Shown here in pieces: positions 1-7,887 of a DNA stretch of 55,029 bases. The stretch covers positions 1 through 55,029 of the forward strand of contig JAHFBP010000001.1 of NCBI GenBank assembly GCA_023249975.1. The letters run 5' to 3'. The position numbers were made by a program, and so were the translations under genes. Position 1 is the first letter of the stretch. The number at the start of each line of letters is the position of its first letter. The notes beneath the pieces are model-generated. The model was not told the origin of the DNA, searched no databases, and saw only the letters and a program-made list of their open reading frames with translations. The DNA is from a bacterium. GTDB lineage: Bacteria; Babelota; Babeliae; Babelales; GCA-2401785.

Positions 1-291
1 TGTTGCACCACAAACGGCTGAATCTGAAAGCTAAAGTTTTTAGGTTGGGAGTTTATTTGGTTAAATGTTGCAGAGAAGCCTGAACCTTTTGGATAATGAG
101 AAGATTCAAAAATATTGGAATGAAGAGAGGTGAAGATAAGACATATGCTCCACAAAGTTCTTACCCTAAAGTAGTTTTTCACATCACCACTCTTTGTCGT
201 ATAAACTCATAGAACGTGCGCCCATAATGGCAAGGCCTTATCACAAAAAGCAATTATTGAAAAATCTTCAGTAAGCCCTTATGATCGTGCG

Positions 292-996
292 TTATAGAAA
301 ATTCCAATCTATTTCTGGCACATGATGCTTTTTTAAAAAAGCATTGGCTTGAGAAAAGTGGCCACAACCTAGAAAATATCTCACTGAAAGTGGTGATGGG
401 TGGCCAGCCGTCAAAATTACATGGTTGGTTGAATCTGCATGCAGATGTAAATGTTGCACTTTTTTTTGCGCATATGCTCCCCACAGCATTAAAACAATTG
501 GTTGTTTACGCCTGAGAAGCTGCTCAATAATGGCATCGGTAAAAAGCTCCCAACCGCGCCCTGCGTGACTGGCCGGATTTCCTTCTTCAACGGTCAAAAT
601 CGCATTGAGTAACAACACCCCTTGTGTTGCCCAGGAGGACAGGGTTCCGTTTTTGGGAATCGGCATACCAATGTCACGATGCAATTCTTTAAAGATATTG
701 CGCAATGACGGTGGGATAGCAACCCCTGGCGGCACACTAAAACTCAGCCCATGAGCCTGCCCTGGACCGTGATAAGGATCCTGTCCGACGATCACCACGC
801 GCACCTGGTCAAACGGTGTTGCCCGCAATGCTGCAAATATATTTTTCTTGGCCGGATAGATGGTAGCTCCAGCCGCTTCACGCTCTTGTAAATAACCGAT
901 AAGTACATCAATTTCTGGTTTTTTACAAACATACTCCAGCGGCTTTTTCCACGAAGCGGGCAATGCTGCGATAAATTGTTCTTGTCGTGATGGCAC
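292..996 (-). CDS. ung: Uracil-DNA glycosylase (family 1)
   Basis: Removes uracil from DNA to start base-excision repair in the cytoplasm. At 234 residues it has normal family length. The catalytic water-activating loop GQDPYHG is at residues 71-77 (Asp73), the LLLNA strand is near 128-132, and the DNA-minor-groove loop HPSPLS begins with the catalytic His199. All hallmark residues of family-1 UDG are present, so it should be active. It lies 33 bp downstream of gltX on the same strand and may be co-transcribed with it. I see no clear terminator after its stop codon. Identification is firm. Confidence 0.97.
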   Translation of the reverse strand: MPSRQEQFIAALPASWKKPLEYVCKKPEIDVLIGYLQEREAAGATIYPAKKNIFAALRATPFDQVRVVIVGQDPYHGPGQAHGLSFSVPPGVAIPPSLRNIFKELHRDIGMPIPKNGTLSSWATQGVLLLNAILTVEEGNPASHAGRGWELFTDAIIEQLLRRKQPIVLMLWGAYAQKKVQHLHLHADSTNHVILTAGHPSPLSVRYFLGCGHFSQANAFLKKHHVPEIDWNFL

Positions 997-1029
997 GGCC
1001 CGCTCCTTGTGAAATTTTATTCTTTAAAC

Positions 1030-2475
1030 TTAGCCCAATGTTTTGCAAGCCAGTTCTATGCGTTTGGCCACTTCAGCCTTGCCAAACACCGCAATCATCT
1101 GCCACAAACTTGGACCTTGTGCTGCACCAGAAAGTGCAAGTCGCAATGGATGGATCAGCGCACTGACATTGACCCCTTTTTCAATGGCATATGCACGGAT
1201 GGCCTGTTCAACTGATGCCGCATCAAATGCGGGCAAAGCTTGGAAAATGCGCGCAACATCTCTGATATATTCAGCCGATTCAGCTTTCCAGTTTTTAGCT
1301 TTCAATTGTTCATCAAAACTGGTGGGAGCTTCGAAGAAAAATGGGCCTGTGGTCAAAAAGTCAGGCATCAAAATGACGCGCTCTTTGAGCAAGACAAGTG
1401 CTTCTTTGAAATATTGATCGCTAAAATTCGTCCACCCTTTTTCTGCAAACATCGGTTTTACGTGCTTGAGCAGCTCATCAGAGTCCATGCGAGCGATGTA
1501 TTGTTGGTTCATCCAGTTAAGTTTTTCAAGATTGAAAACTGCACCAGCACTACCCACGCGCTCGAGAGTAAATTCTTGAATCAATTCATCAAGCGTAAAA
1601 AACTCACGCGTACCACCCGGATTCCAGCCAAGAAATGCGATAAAGTTGACCAACGCTTCGGGCAAAAAGCCCTTTTGTCGGTAATCTTCTACCGCAACAT
1701 CACCCTGCCGCTTACTCAACTTACTGCGATCAGGATTGAGCATCAACGGCAAATGCGCAAACAAAGGCGCTTGCCACCCAAAATATTGATACAACAAAAT
1801 ATGCTTTGGTGTGCTGGAAAGCCACTCTTCCCCGCGAATAACGTGACTGATGTTCATGTAATGATCATCAACCACCACGGCCAAATGATACGTCGGAAAG
1901 CCGTCAGATTTGAGCAAGACTTGATCATCAACCGTTTTGTAGCCGAATGTCACGTCGCCGCGAATCAGGTCATTGAACGTCAATTCTCCTTCATGGGGAA
2001 CTTTCATCCGAATGACGTGTGTTGTTGAACCCTGTAATTGTTGCGTAACCACATCAGGAGCCAAGTTACGGCAATGTTGATCGTAAGCAGGAGGCAGCTT
2101 ATTGGCTATTTTGGCAGCACGCACCATTTCAAGCCGTTCAGCTGAACAGAAGCAATAGTAGGCATGGCCAGCCGCCAAAAGTTCTTGAGCATGTTTTTGA
2201 TAGAGCGGCAGCCGCTCAGATTGCACATATGGCCCACACGGCCCGTTTTTACCCGGACCTTCATCAAACTCAATCCCAGCCCATTGCAAAGCGCTAATGA
2301 TATTTTCAACGGCTCCTGGTACCAATCGTGTGCGGTCGGTATCCTCGATCCGTAATAAAAATTCGCCTCCGTGCTTGCGCGCCAACAAAAAGGCATACAA
2401 TGCTGTTCGCAGGCCACCAACATGCAAAAAGCCCGTTGGGCTGGGCGCAAACCGCGTTCTGACGTGTTTAATCAT
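1030..2475 (-). CDS. gltX: Glutamate-tRNA ligase
   Basis: Charges tRNA with glutamate for translation. The class I HIGH-type signature is near the N-terminus (FAPSPTGFLHVGG), followed by the Glu-binding LRIEDTD strand and the KMSKS-type loop SKLSKRQGD. I place the start at the ATG at 2475 (481 residues), which begins MIKHVRTRFAPSP. A GTG at 2490 would add five residues but leaves no room for a ribosome site. There is one GltX here. Whether it also charges tRNA-Gln, with GatCAB amidating the product, cannot be told from this window. The 97 bp upstream contain a nested hairpin (2499-2544). Confidence 0.97.
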   Translation of the reverse strand: MIKHVRTRFAPSPTGFLHVGGLRTALYAFLLARKHGGEFLLRIEDTDRTRLVPGAVENIISALQWAGIEFDEGPGKNGPCGPYVQSERLPLYQKHAQELLAAGHAYYCFCSAERLEMVRAAKIANKLPPAYDQHCRNLAPDVVTQQLQGSTTHVIRMKVPHEGELTFNDLIRGDVTFGYKTVDDQVLLKSDGFPTYHLAVVVDDHYMNISHVIRGEEWLSSTPKHILLYQYFGWQAPLFAHLPLMLNPDRSKLSKRQGDVAVEDYRQKGFLPEALVNFIAFLGWNPGGTREFFTLDELIQEFTLERVGSAGAVFNLEKLNWMNQQYIARMDSDELLKHVKPMFAEKGWTNFSDQYFKEALVLLKERVILMPDFLTTGPFFFEAPTSFDEQLKAKNWKAESAEYIRDVARIFQALPAFDAASVEQAIRAYAIEKGVNVSALIHPLRLALSGAAQGPSLWQMIAVFGKAEVAKRIELACKTLG

Positions 2476-2498
2476 AATAAATTTACTCACCTAAGATC

Positions 2499-2544
2499 AT
2501 AAAATGGCTGGATGTGATATGCCACATCCCTAATTCCATTTTAT
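2499..2544 (-). other. Nested hairpin between cassette A and gltX
   Basis: Two perfect nested stems. The outer one is a 9-bp stem, ATAAAATGG (2499-2507) with CCATTTTAT (2536-2544). The inner one is a 7-bp stem, GGATGTG (2510-2516) with CACATCC (2523-2529). It sits between the stop of the 307-residue Cys-module gene and the start of gltX, both on the minus strand. There is no proper U-run after it, so it could be a weak terminator, a processing site or a leader element of gltX. Confidence 0.5.
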
Positions 2545-2587
2545 AGCTATTTAAGTCAGCTGTCTTTTAAAAATAAGGATTTTTTGG

Positions 2588-3511
2588 CTATTCAGGCACA
2601 ACGGGATCACAAGCCTCCCATGAAGATTCTCCGCATTGGGAGCACGGATAATCACCAGTTAGCACAGTTAACATTCTCATTAAGCATTCTATATGGGCAG
2701 GTTCTTCATCTACGATCAAGCTCGCAAACCCCTTAAGATAGCCTTTCATATCTCGAAATGTATCTTTTTCACTCAAATTGCTTTTTATGGTGTTTGACAC
2801 GAGCAATCCTGCAAATTCCTCACAGGTCATATGTTTTTGCTTACAACCAGTACATCGAATTTCAGGTTTTTCGATATCTCTTTTTTGATACTTCTTCAGT
2901 GCTCGTACAACGCCACAAATATTCGGCAACATTTTATAGACCAAATAACCATGATTGTTTTTAAAAGATTGGGATTGAAGACTTGAATTTGGCTTTACAT
3001 AGTGCTTCCAAGTACAAGAAGCTCCACAATTTCGACAGTGCTCTTGAAGTAAATTTGCCATTTTCACCATAAAATCTTGCATCTGATCGACAGTTCCTTC
3101 AGACAAGATGTTAATTAATTCATCAACGGCAGGTTGTATAACTGTTTTAACTCGTTCATCATTATCAGGATAGGCCATAAGACTATAGAGAATTGCGCTT
3201 GAAACTGTCTGATATGAAAACTTTAACTTCTTGCATTGGCCACAAATTATCTTAGGGTTTTTATCATTATGTCGCTGCTTAAAACTTACTAGTGCTTCGT
3301 CAAAAGCAGCCTCATACAGCCTAAATGATTCTCGAGCCCTATCGGTATGACCAAAATCATTTGAATCGAAAATTAATGCGCTTCCATCAAATGACTTCAA
3401 AAAGATATGTGCATTTTTAAAATGAAAACCCTTGAAAGTAGATATCTCACTACCCGCAAAAACCGAAACTACACCCAGAAAATATGAAAGTGGTATAAAT
3501 TTTTTGATCAC
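2588..3511 (-). CDS. Exported protein with two CxxC-65-CxxC modules (cassette A)
   Basis: I do not recognise this family. The 307-residue protein starts with a likely signal peptide (residues 1-20, ending VSVFAG). The rest contains two copies of one module. Module 1 has CGQC at 90-93 and CRNC at 159-162; module 2 has CTGC at 220-223 and CSQC at 290-293. In each, the Cys pairs are about 66 residues apart, and each begins with a K-P-x-I-x-C approach. The first module carries the phrase LSEGT..QMQDFM, which recurs in the single-module paralogue at 5825-6337. The paired CxxC motifs suggest metal binding or disulfides; export favours either. The start codon overlaps the stop of the upstream zinc-ribbon gene (ATGA), so the two are translationally coupled. 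Confidence 0.8.
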   Translation of the reverse strand: MIKKFIPLSYFLGVVSVFAGSEISTFKGFHFKNAHIFLKSFDGSALIFDSNDFGHTDRARESFRLYEAAFDEALVSFKQRHNDKNPKIICGQCKKLKFSYQTVSSAILYSLMAYPDNDERVKTVIQPAVDELINILSEGTVDQMQDFMVKMANLLQEHCRNCGASCTWKHYVKPNSSLQSQSFKNNHGYLVYKMLPNICGVVRALKKYQKRDIEKPEIRCTGCKQKHMTCEEFAGLLVSNTIKSNLSEKDTFRDMKGYLKGFASLIVDEEPAHIECLMRMLTVLTGDYPCSQCGESSWEACDPVVPE

Positions 3512-3918
3512 AATGACCTCTCTTTTTCTTTTGTCTTAGCTTTTTTTTCTTCTTTTTTTTCTTTTGCCTCAATTTCTTTAATCTGTTTTTCTATATCCTT
3601 AATCTTTTTTTGCAAAGCCTTTTTATCCAGCTTATCAGCTTCAAATACAGGAACCTGCGGCATAGAGATTGGAAACCATTTTATAGTTTCACAATTAGGG
3701 CAGTGTATCCCATAATTGTTGGCATACCCGGACATATGTTCATCAATAAAGTCTTTTCCTTGTGGACCCCAAAAATATTCCTTAATCTTTTTTACTACGA
3801 TTGCGACCATCGTAGCCTCTAATGGACGTGCTAAATAACACTCCAGATACGTTAAAAGCTCCCAAAGACCCATCTCTCTGTTACATTTATTGCACTTCAT
3901 TCTCATATTCAATTCCAT
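3508..3918 (-). CDS. Small zinc-ribbon-like protein (cassette A)
   Basis: Unrecognised 136-residue protein without a signal peptide. It has two Cys pairs, CNKC near residue 9 and CPNC near residue 74, separated by a hydrophobic/basic helical segment. It ends in a highly charged Lys/Glu tail likely to be helical. The arrangement M-K-C-x-K-C-x-R-E-M ... G-x-x-C-P-x-C is repeated in the 101-residue paralogue at 6384-6689. The start at 3918 has a GAAGGA ribosome site about 6 nt upstream. It is the first gene of a two-gene unit and overlaps the exported Cys-module gene by 4 bp. A zinc ribbon is the simplest reading of the Cys pairs; any binding partner is unknown. Confidence 0.75.
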   Translation of the reverse strand: MELNMRMKCNKCNREMGLWELLTYLECYLARPLEATMVAIVVKKIKEYFWGPQGKDFIDEHMSGYANNYGIHCPNCETIKWFPISMPQVPVFEADKLDKKALQKKIKDIEKQIKEIEAKEKKEEKKAKTKEKERSL

Positions 3919-3976
3919 AAGAAAATCCTTCGAGTGTTAAAATATTTAGGGAATGATCGTACACTTGCGCGCGGCA

Positions 3977-4004
3977 AGCATATTCTTTTTAAAAAACCTG
4001 TAAA
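3977..4004 (-). promoter_or_regulatory. Candidate promoter of cassette A
   Basis: On the minus strand TTTACA (-35, 3999-4004) and TATGCT (-10, 3977-3982) are separated by 16 bp, with a T-run/A-run palindrome in the spacer. The same block, with a 15-bp spacer, precedes cassette B at 6729-6755. The element overlaps the 3' end of the upstream hydrolase gene. Preservation of both hexamers in two copies is the main support. Confidence 0.5.
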
Positions 4005-4672
4005 GGCCCTGATTTTAAGGATATGTTATCTTTAGCGTTGGCCTTCAATTTATGAATCAGTTCTTTTAAAATCATCTCAGGGATTATATGCTCATCTTCA
4101 TGTTCAATGAGCTCTACATGTAATGTTCCGTAACTTTTGGCCTGTTGATAATAATTAAGAGCATTGGAGTAGTGATGCGTATCTTTTTTCCCTACAATTA
4201 GGTAGAGATCATTTGTAGCAGATGGGCTATTGATAAATCCGCCACTTCCTATTGATATCACAGGCTTATTCAACTTTATCTGCTCAGCCAGTTTATTCAG
4301 AAAAAAACCGCCATTTGAAAACCCTACAAATCCCGCAATTTTCTCATCGGGGATTTGTGCAAGTATTTCCCGATAGGTCTCTTGAACTTGCTTTGGAGTA
4401 TTGTGGGGCCAACATAACTTGCCACCAAAATCAGCAGACCGATGCTTTGGTTTAATCGCCATTATTTTTATGTGTTCTTCATCTGCAATATTTTTTAAAA
4501 TTTTTCGATTATCAAGCTCCTGAGGGCCATTCCATTCTGATGTTAATCCACAAAGATAGACCCACGCCTTTTTCTCATCTACCTTGCCAAGGACAATTGA
4601 TTGTTGTGGTCTAAATCCATAAGAACTACTGACAACCAATCCTGCGATAAATATTAATGGCCAATGAATCAC
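3989..4672 (-). CDS. Exported alpha/beta-hydrolase-like protein
   Basis: A 227-residue protein with an N-terminal signal or anchor (hydrophobic residues 5-18). The nucleophile elbow is GFSNGG, with Ser119. An acid at Asp164 in a LIVGKKD strand end and a late His195 in EDEH give the order Ser-Asp-His expected of an alpha/beta hydrolase (dienelactone hydrolase or PHB-depolymerase-like size class). The substrate is unknown. The start overlaps the stop of the phosphotransferase-like gene upstream (4669-4672), indicating coupled translation. The 3' end runs into the candidate promoter of cassette A. An esterase or lipase acting in the periplasm or outside the cell is an inference. Confidence 0.7.
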   Translation of the reverse strand: MIHWPLIFIAGLVVSSSYGFRPQQSIVLGKVDEKKAWVYLCGLTSEWNGPQELDNRKILKNIADEEHIKIMAIKPKHRSADFGGKLCWPHNTPKQVQETYREILAQIPDEKIAGFVGFSNGGFFLNKLAEQIKLNKPVISIGSGGFINSPSATNDLYLIVGKKDTHHYSNALNYYQQAKSYGTLHVELIEHEDEHIIPEMILKELIHKLKANAKDNISLKSGPLQVF

Positions 4673-5676
4673 GTCATTCCTTCGTCAGTTTTAAATGCTA
4701 TATCTACCACGCCATTCGGTTCAAACATAGCTATGAAGTGCTGATACATTTCTGCTCTATCCTCACCCCCTGCTGTAGTCAAAAGTAAGGCCTGTCCATA
4801 CTCTGCAATATCTTCCACAATTCGCTCATGTCGATAATAAACCAAGGCCTCCTTATTAACCTCAGTTTTCCCATAGCCTTTATAGAAAAGCTCTTCTTCA
4901 TACGGCTTATTCCAAACATTTGCGACCCCGCCACCAATAAACATGAGGTCGCGCTCCTTTGGCGCCATGATAGGGTCATCCCAATCGACGATATAGAGAG
5001 CATTATTGCCATCAATCAACACATTGCCGCCATGAATATCAGAATGGCACAGCACAAAATTTGCTGATTGGTTCTGAAGTTTTTCAGCTAACTGCTCAGC
5101 CCGATCTATCAGCCGATGAATTACAGAGGAGTTTTCATTCATAAATGCCCATAGTTTCCGTGCAACTTCATCGCTGATCGGCTCAACCTCAAGAGAGGAG
5201 GTGTACAGTGACCGAACAAAGTCTCGCCGCTTGGAAGAATAGGTCTCTCGCCGGATTCGATGTTGCATTGACAAGGGGACCTCAATTTCATGAACGTGCC
5301 TAAGCGTCTTGCCGAGAGTTATCCATTGTTCATCGGTGAGAATTCGAGAAAAACCGTCCTGCCCCTCAACAAATGGATATACAATGAGGGTGAAACCGCC
5401 AACGCGTTGAGTCAGATGGCCATCAGTTGTTTTGATAGGAAGAATAATTTGTTGAATTCCAGCATTATGCAACAGCTCCACAACCGCAATGCCAATATCA
5501 TGATGATGATCACGCTTCAGCTTTACGAAATACGATACCTCATCATGCGCCTCCGCTTTATATACCGACGCGTTCATATCCGCGCCCAAAGGAAGCAGCG
5601 TGAGCGTAGCAACTTCAAGCCCATAATAGGTGCTCAGATAATCGACAATACGTTGACTTGTAAATGACTGTACCAT
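4669..5676 (-). CDS. Aminoglycoside phosphotransferase (APH)-family kinase
   Basis: A 335-residue kinase-fold protein. The Brenner motif HSDIHGGN is at about residues 211-218 (catalytic Asp213, metal-binding Asn218), followed by the DFG-equivalent DWD at 231-233. A VKLK strand near residue 52 supplies the ATP lysine. Family members phosphorylate aminoglycosides, spectinomycin, choline, homoserine or other small alcohols, so the substrate cannot be called. The start is the ATG at 5676, preceded by AAGGATTTAATC, a spacer also found before other genes here; the longer open frame upstream lacks such a site. It is translationally coupled to the exported hydrolase. Resistance is one possibility, metabolite salvage another. 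Confidence 0.85.
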   Translation of the reverse strand: MVQSFTSQRIVDYLSTYYGLEVATLTLLPLGADMNASVYKAEAHDEVSYFVKLKRDHHHDIGIAVVELLHNAGIQQIILPIKTTDGHLTQRVGGFTLIVYPFVEGQDGFSRILTDEQWITLGKTLRHVHEIEVPLSMQHRIRRETYSSKRRDFVRSLYTSSLEVEPISDEVARKLWAFMNENSSVIHRLIDRAEQLAEKLQNQSANFVLCHSDIHGGNVLIDGNNALYIVDWDDPIMAPKERDLMFIGGGVANVWNKPYEEELFYKGYGKTEVNKEALVYYRHERIVEDIAEYGQALLLTTAGGEDRAEMYQHFIAMFEPNGVVDIAFKTDEGMT

Positions 5677-5760
5677 GATTAAATCCTTATTATGCCAAAA
5701 AAACAACGGGATTGGCTCGAGCAAGCGGCCAAGGCTTTAAAGTAATCATTGTTTTTCCAT

Positions 5761-5792
5761 GCCCCGCATTTTCAGTTAGGGAGTGCGGGGTG
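5761..5792. repeat. Decayed copy of the dispersed hairpin repeat
   Basis: A hairpin with a CCCCGCA/TGCGGGG stem (5762-5768 with 5784-5790). Read on the minus strand it begins CACCCCGCAC.CCCT.A.TG, matching the GC-rich end of the repeat described at 9693, but it lacks the GTATCGAAGGG half. It lies between cassette B and the APH-like gene and could act as a terminator for cassette B. Confidence 0.5.
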
Positions 5793-5824
5793 TAAATGTT
5801 GTTATTAAGACGGCTTAGGTGAAA

Positions 5825-6337
5825 TCATGAAATCGGGTAAGATTTGACTCGGCGAACAACCTTTTTCCAGTCAATTTTTTCACATGCACCACAATCATAT
5901 TTTATAATTGGCATCGAAGTTAACATAAAGTCAGCAACTTGCTCAGAAGTTCCCTCAGATAACACTTTTACAAAACCATCACAAACAGATTTTATATCAG
6001 CATTCAAAACCCCGTTAACGCCTGTCATGAGCATTCGCCCTATTATAAAACCAGAAAACTCTCTATAGGCAAGCTTTCTCATTTTACAACTATCACACTT
6101 CAGTTGAGGCCTTTGGCGTGGATGATTTTTTCGAAAAACCTTTAAGGCTTCAGTAATCTCAACGATAGAGCCGATGAGCATTTCTCCATTTTCTAAGTCC
6201 AAAGGAGAGCAATCATCAATTATATCATCAGTTTCTTCACAAGATTCATGTGATAGAGGAGGAGCCTCCCCATCTGCAAAAACAAGTCCAAAATTAAAAA
6301 TACATAAACACGCAATCACCTTTTTAAACGGACACAT
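5825..6337 (-). CDS. Exported protein with one CxxC-65-CxxC module (cassette B)
   Basis: A 170-residue paralogue of the two-module protein at 2588-3511. A signal peptide spans residues 1-21 (ending FADG), then an acidic linker with two further cysteines, then one module with CDSC at 81-84 and CGAC at 149-152. It shares the phrases F-R-x-N-H-x-R-Q-x-P-x-L-x-C, LSEGT..Q..DFM and a final D-W-K-K near the second Cys pair. Gene order matches cassette A: a small zinc-ribbon gene lies 46 bp upstream on the same strand. Function is unknown. Duplication followed by loss or gain of a module explains the length difference. Confidence 0.75.
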   Translation of the reverse strand: MCPFKKVIACLCIFNFGLVFADGEAPPLSHESCEETDDIIDDCSPLDLENGEMLIGSIVEITEALKVFRKNHPRQRPQLKCDSCKMRKLAYREFSGFIIGRMLMTGVNGVLNADIKSVCDGFVKVLSEGTSEQVADFMLTSMPIIKYDCGACEKIDWKKVVRRVKSYPIS

Positions 6338-6383
6338 ATTTGATTTCCAATCATTTAAAAAATTAAATGGATTGTTCTTTAAC

Positions 6384-6689
6384 CTAAGTCGTTTTCTTTT
6401 TTAGGGCTTCTTTTTTTTCTAATTCTGGTTTTAGGGTAGGCAACTCTGGAAAGGGAAGCCAGTCAACTTTTTTGTTGCACTTAGGACATTTTAAGCCACA
6501 TGCCTTTGCCCGTCCAGCCAAACCACTATCACCCATACCTTTGGCTTCGATCAAGAAATATTTTTTTAATGTAGCCTTTAAAATTGGCATAAGAATAGGT
6601 TTAAGTGTTTTTATTAACGAACCACCGGTGTACATAATGAATTCGGTTCCATCCATCTCTCTTGCACATTTAGCACACTTCATTTTCAT
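6384..6689 (-). CDS. Small zinc-ribbon-like protein (cassette B)
   Basis: A 101-residue paralogue of the protein at 3508-3918. The N-terminus is MKMKCAKCAREM (CxxC near residue 5), then a hydrophobic/basic segment, then CPKC in G-L-K-C-P-K-C near residue 68, then a Lys/Glu-rich tail. It is shorter than its partner mainly in the tail. The start is the ATG at 6689, preceded by AAGGG with a suitable spacer; the upstream in-frame codons lack one. No signal peptide. Pairing with an exported Cys-module gene in both cassettes suggests a shared job, which the sequence does not reveal. Confidence 0.72.
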   Translation of the reverse strand: MKMKCAKCAREMDGTEFIMYTGGSLIKTLKPILMPILKATLKKYFLIEAKGMGDSGLAGRAKACGLKCPKCNKKVDWLPFPELPTLKPELEKKEALKKKTT

Positions 6690-6728
6690 GAATAAACCCT
6701 TAAGTAATTTTCGCACATGGCTGCGGCA

Positions 6729-6755
6729 AGCATATCCTTTTTAAAAACCTGTAAA
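6729..6755 (-). promoter_or_regulatory. Candidate promoter of cassette B
   Basis: TTTACA (6750-6755) and TATGCT (6729-6734) on the minus strand, with a 15-bp spacer containing TTTTTAAAAA. About 38 bp around this site match the block upstream of cassette A, including a following GCTTGCCGC. It lies between the methyltransferase stop codon and cassette B. Confidence 0.5.
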
Positions 6756-6767
6756 GATCCTTACTCT

Positions 6768-7880
6768 TCAGGCAAATGTACCTAATATTCCAACCTCAAG
6801 AATTGAAATCATGGATGCCGTTGAATGAATTTTAATCAACCGCAGCCCAACAGCCTTGAATAACGCTTCCCATTCAGACTTGGTGCGCTCTTTGCCCCCA
6901 AACAAAGTCAACATGGCAATATCTTCATCTTTAGCAAAATCACGCACATTGCCATCAGCAACGACCGCATCCATAATCAAAAGCCGAGAAGTTGGGCTCA
7001 GGGCTTGCTTGCAGACATTCAAGATCTCGAGACTTTTTTGATCACTCCAATCATGCAAAATGCGCTTAAGAATATACAGATCAGCTCCAGCTGGCACACT
7101 TTCAAAAAAGCTGCCGACCTGCAACTCAATGCGCGATTGCATCTTATGCAATTCAAGATTTTCAGCAGCTGATGGCATCACATGTTCTAGATCACAAATA
7201 ATGCCCTTCGGTTCGGCATAGCGCTTGCAAATTTCAATCAACAAACCACCTTTGCCGCCACCAAGATCAGTAATCGTTTTTGCTCCAGAAAAATCAAATG
7301 AATCGGCGATGGCCTCGTCTTCTGGCTTAGAAAAGTTCCGCATGCCTTCATCAAACTCAACCGCCTTTTGTGGATCCTTGGCCAAAACATCAAAATAACC
7401 CTGCCCAAAAAGATCTTCGTACGCGGCCTTGCCAGTTTTGATGCTATATTCCATATGACCATATGCCTGCCAGCGCTGCTCATTGCCCTCGTGATACATC
7501 AAAAGTGCACGTATCGAATCTGAATGGTCCGAAAGTAATGGTTCAGCCAATGAGGTCATAGCAAAAACAGTTTCAGATTCTTCCGTAAAAATCCCATAGC
7601 TAGCGAGCAATTTGAGTAATCGATACAATGACTCATGATCTGCCTTGATCACCACAGCCAAATCTTCAACTGATTTTGGCCCACCAACAAGAGCATCGGC
7701 AATGCCCATTTTGGCAGCCACATGAATTGCTCGTGACAAAATAAAGGCATACGACATACCCAACAACTGCTCACGTGCATGAGTTGATGTGTTTTCAACC
7801 TTTGGAGCGACCTTCATAATCAATCCAATTCCCAATAACAACAATAATATTACGGCACAAAACTTCACCTTATTCATCAT
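6768..7880 (-). CDS. SAM-dependent O-methyltransferase with N-terminal membrane anchor
   Basis: A 370-residue protein of the plant/bacterial class I O-methyltransferase type (hydroxyindole or acetylserotonin OMT-like). A winged-helix dimerisation domain covers about residues 35-115. The SAM-binding domain has DLGGGKGG near 205-212, and the catalytic-region motif LKRILHDWSDQ near 271-281 contains the family's base His. Unusually, residues 7-25 form a strong transmembrane or signal-anchor segment in front of the usual domain. The start is the ATG at 7880 or 7877 after AAGGATTTG. It follows an alpha/beta hydrolase gene by 7 bp and is probably the last gene of the GntR-ABC operon. Small-molecule tailoring is likely; the substrate is unknown. 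Confidence 0.85.
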   Translation of the reverse strand: MMNKVKFCAVILLLLLGIGLIMKVAPKVENTSTHAREQLLGMSYAFILSRAIHVAAKMGIADALVGGPKSVEDLAVVIKADHESLYRLLKLLASYGIFTEESETVFAMTSLAEPLLSDHSDSIRALLMYHEGNEQRWQAYGHMEYSIKTGKAAYEDLFGQGYFDVLAKDPQKAVEFDEGMRNFSKPEDEAIADSFDFSGAKTITDLGGGKGGLLIEICKRYAEPKGIICDLEHVMPSAAENLELHKMQSRIELQVGSFFESVPAGADLYILKRILHDWSDQKSLEILNVCKQALSPTSRLLIMDAVVADGNVRDFAKDEDIAMLTLFGGKERTKSEWEALFKAVGLRLIKIHSTASMISILEVGILGTFA

Positions 7881-7887
7881 CAAATCC

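Noticed and set aside
254-484. A 76-codon minus-strand frame overlapping the 3' end of ung.
   Set aside because: It overlaps ung in another frame and has no recognisable domain. Positions 1-291 otherwise show no gene.
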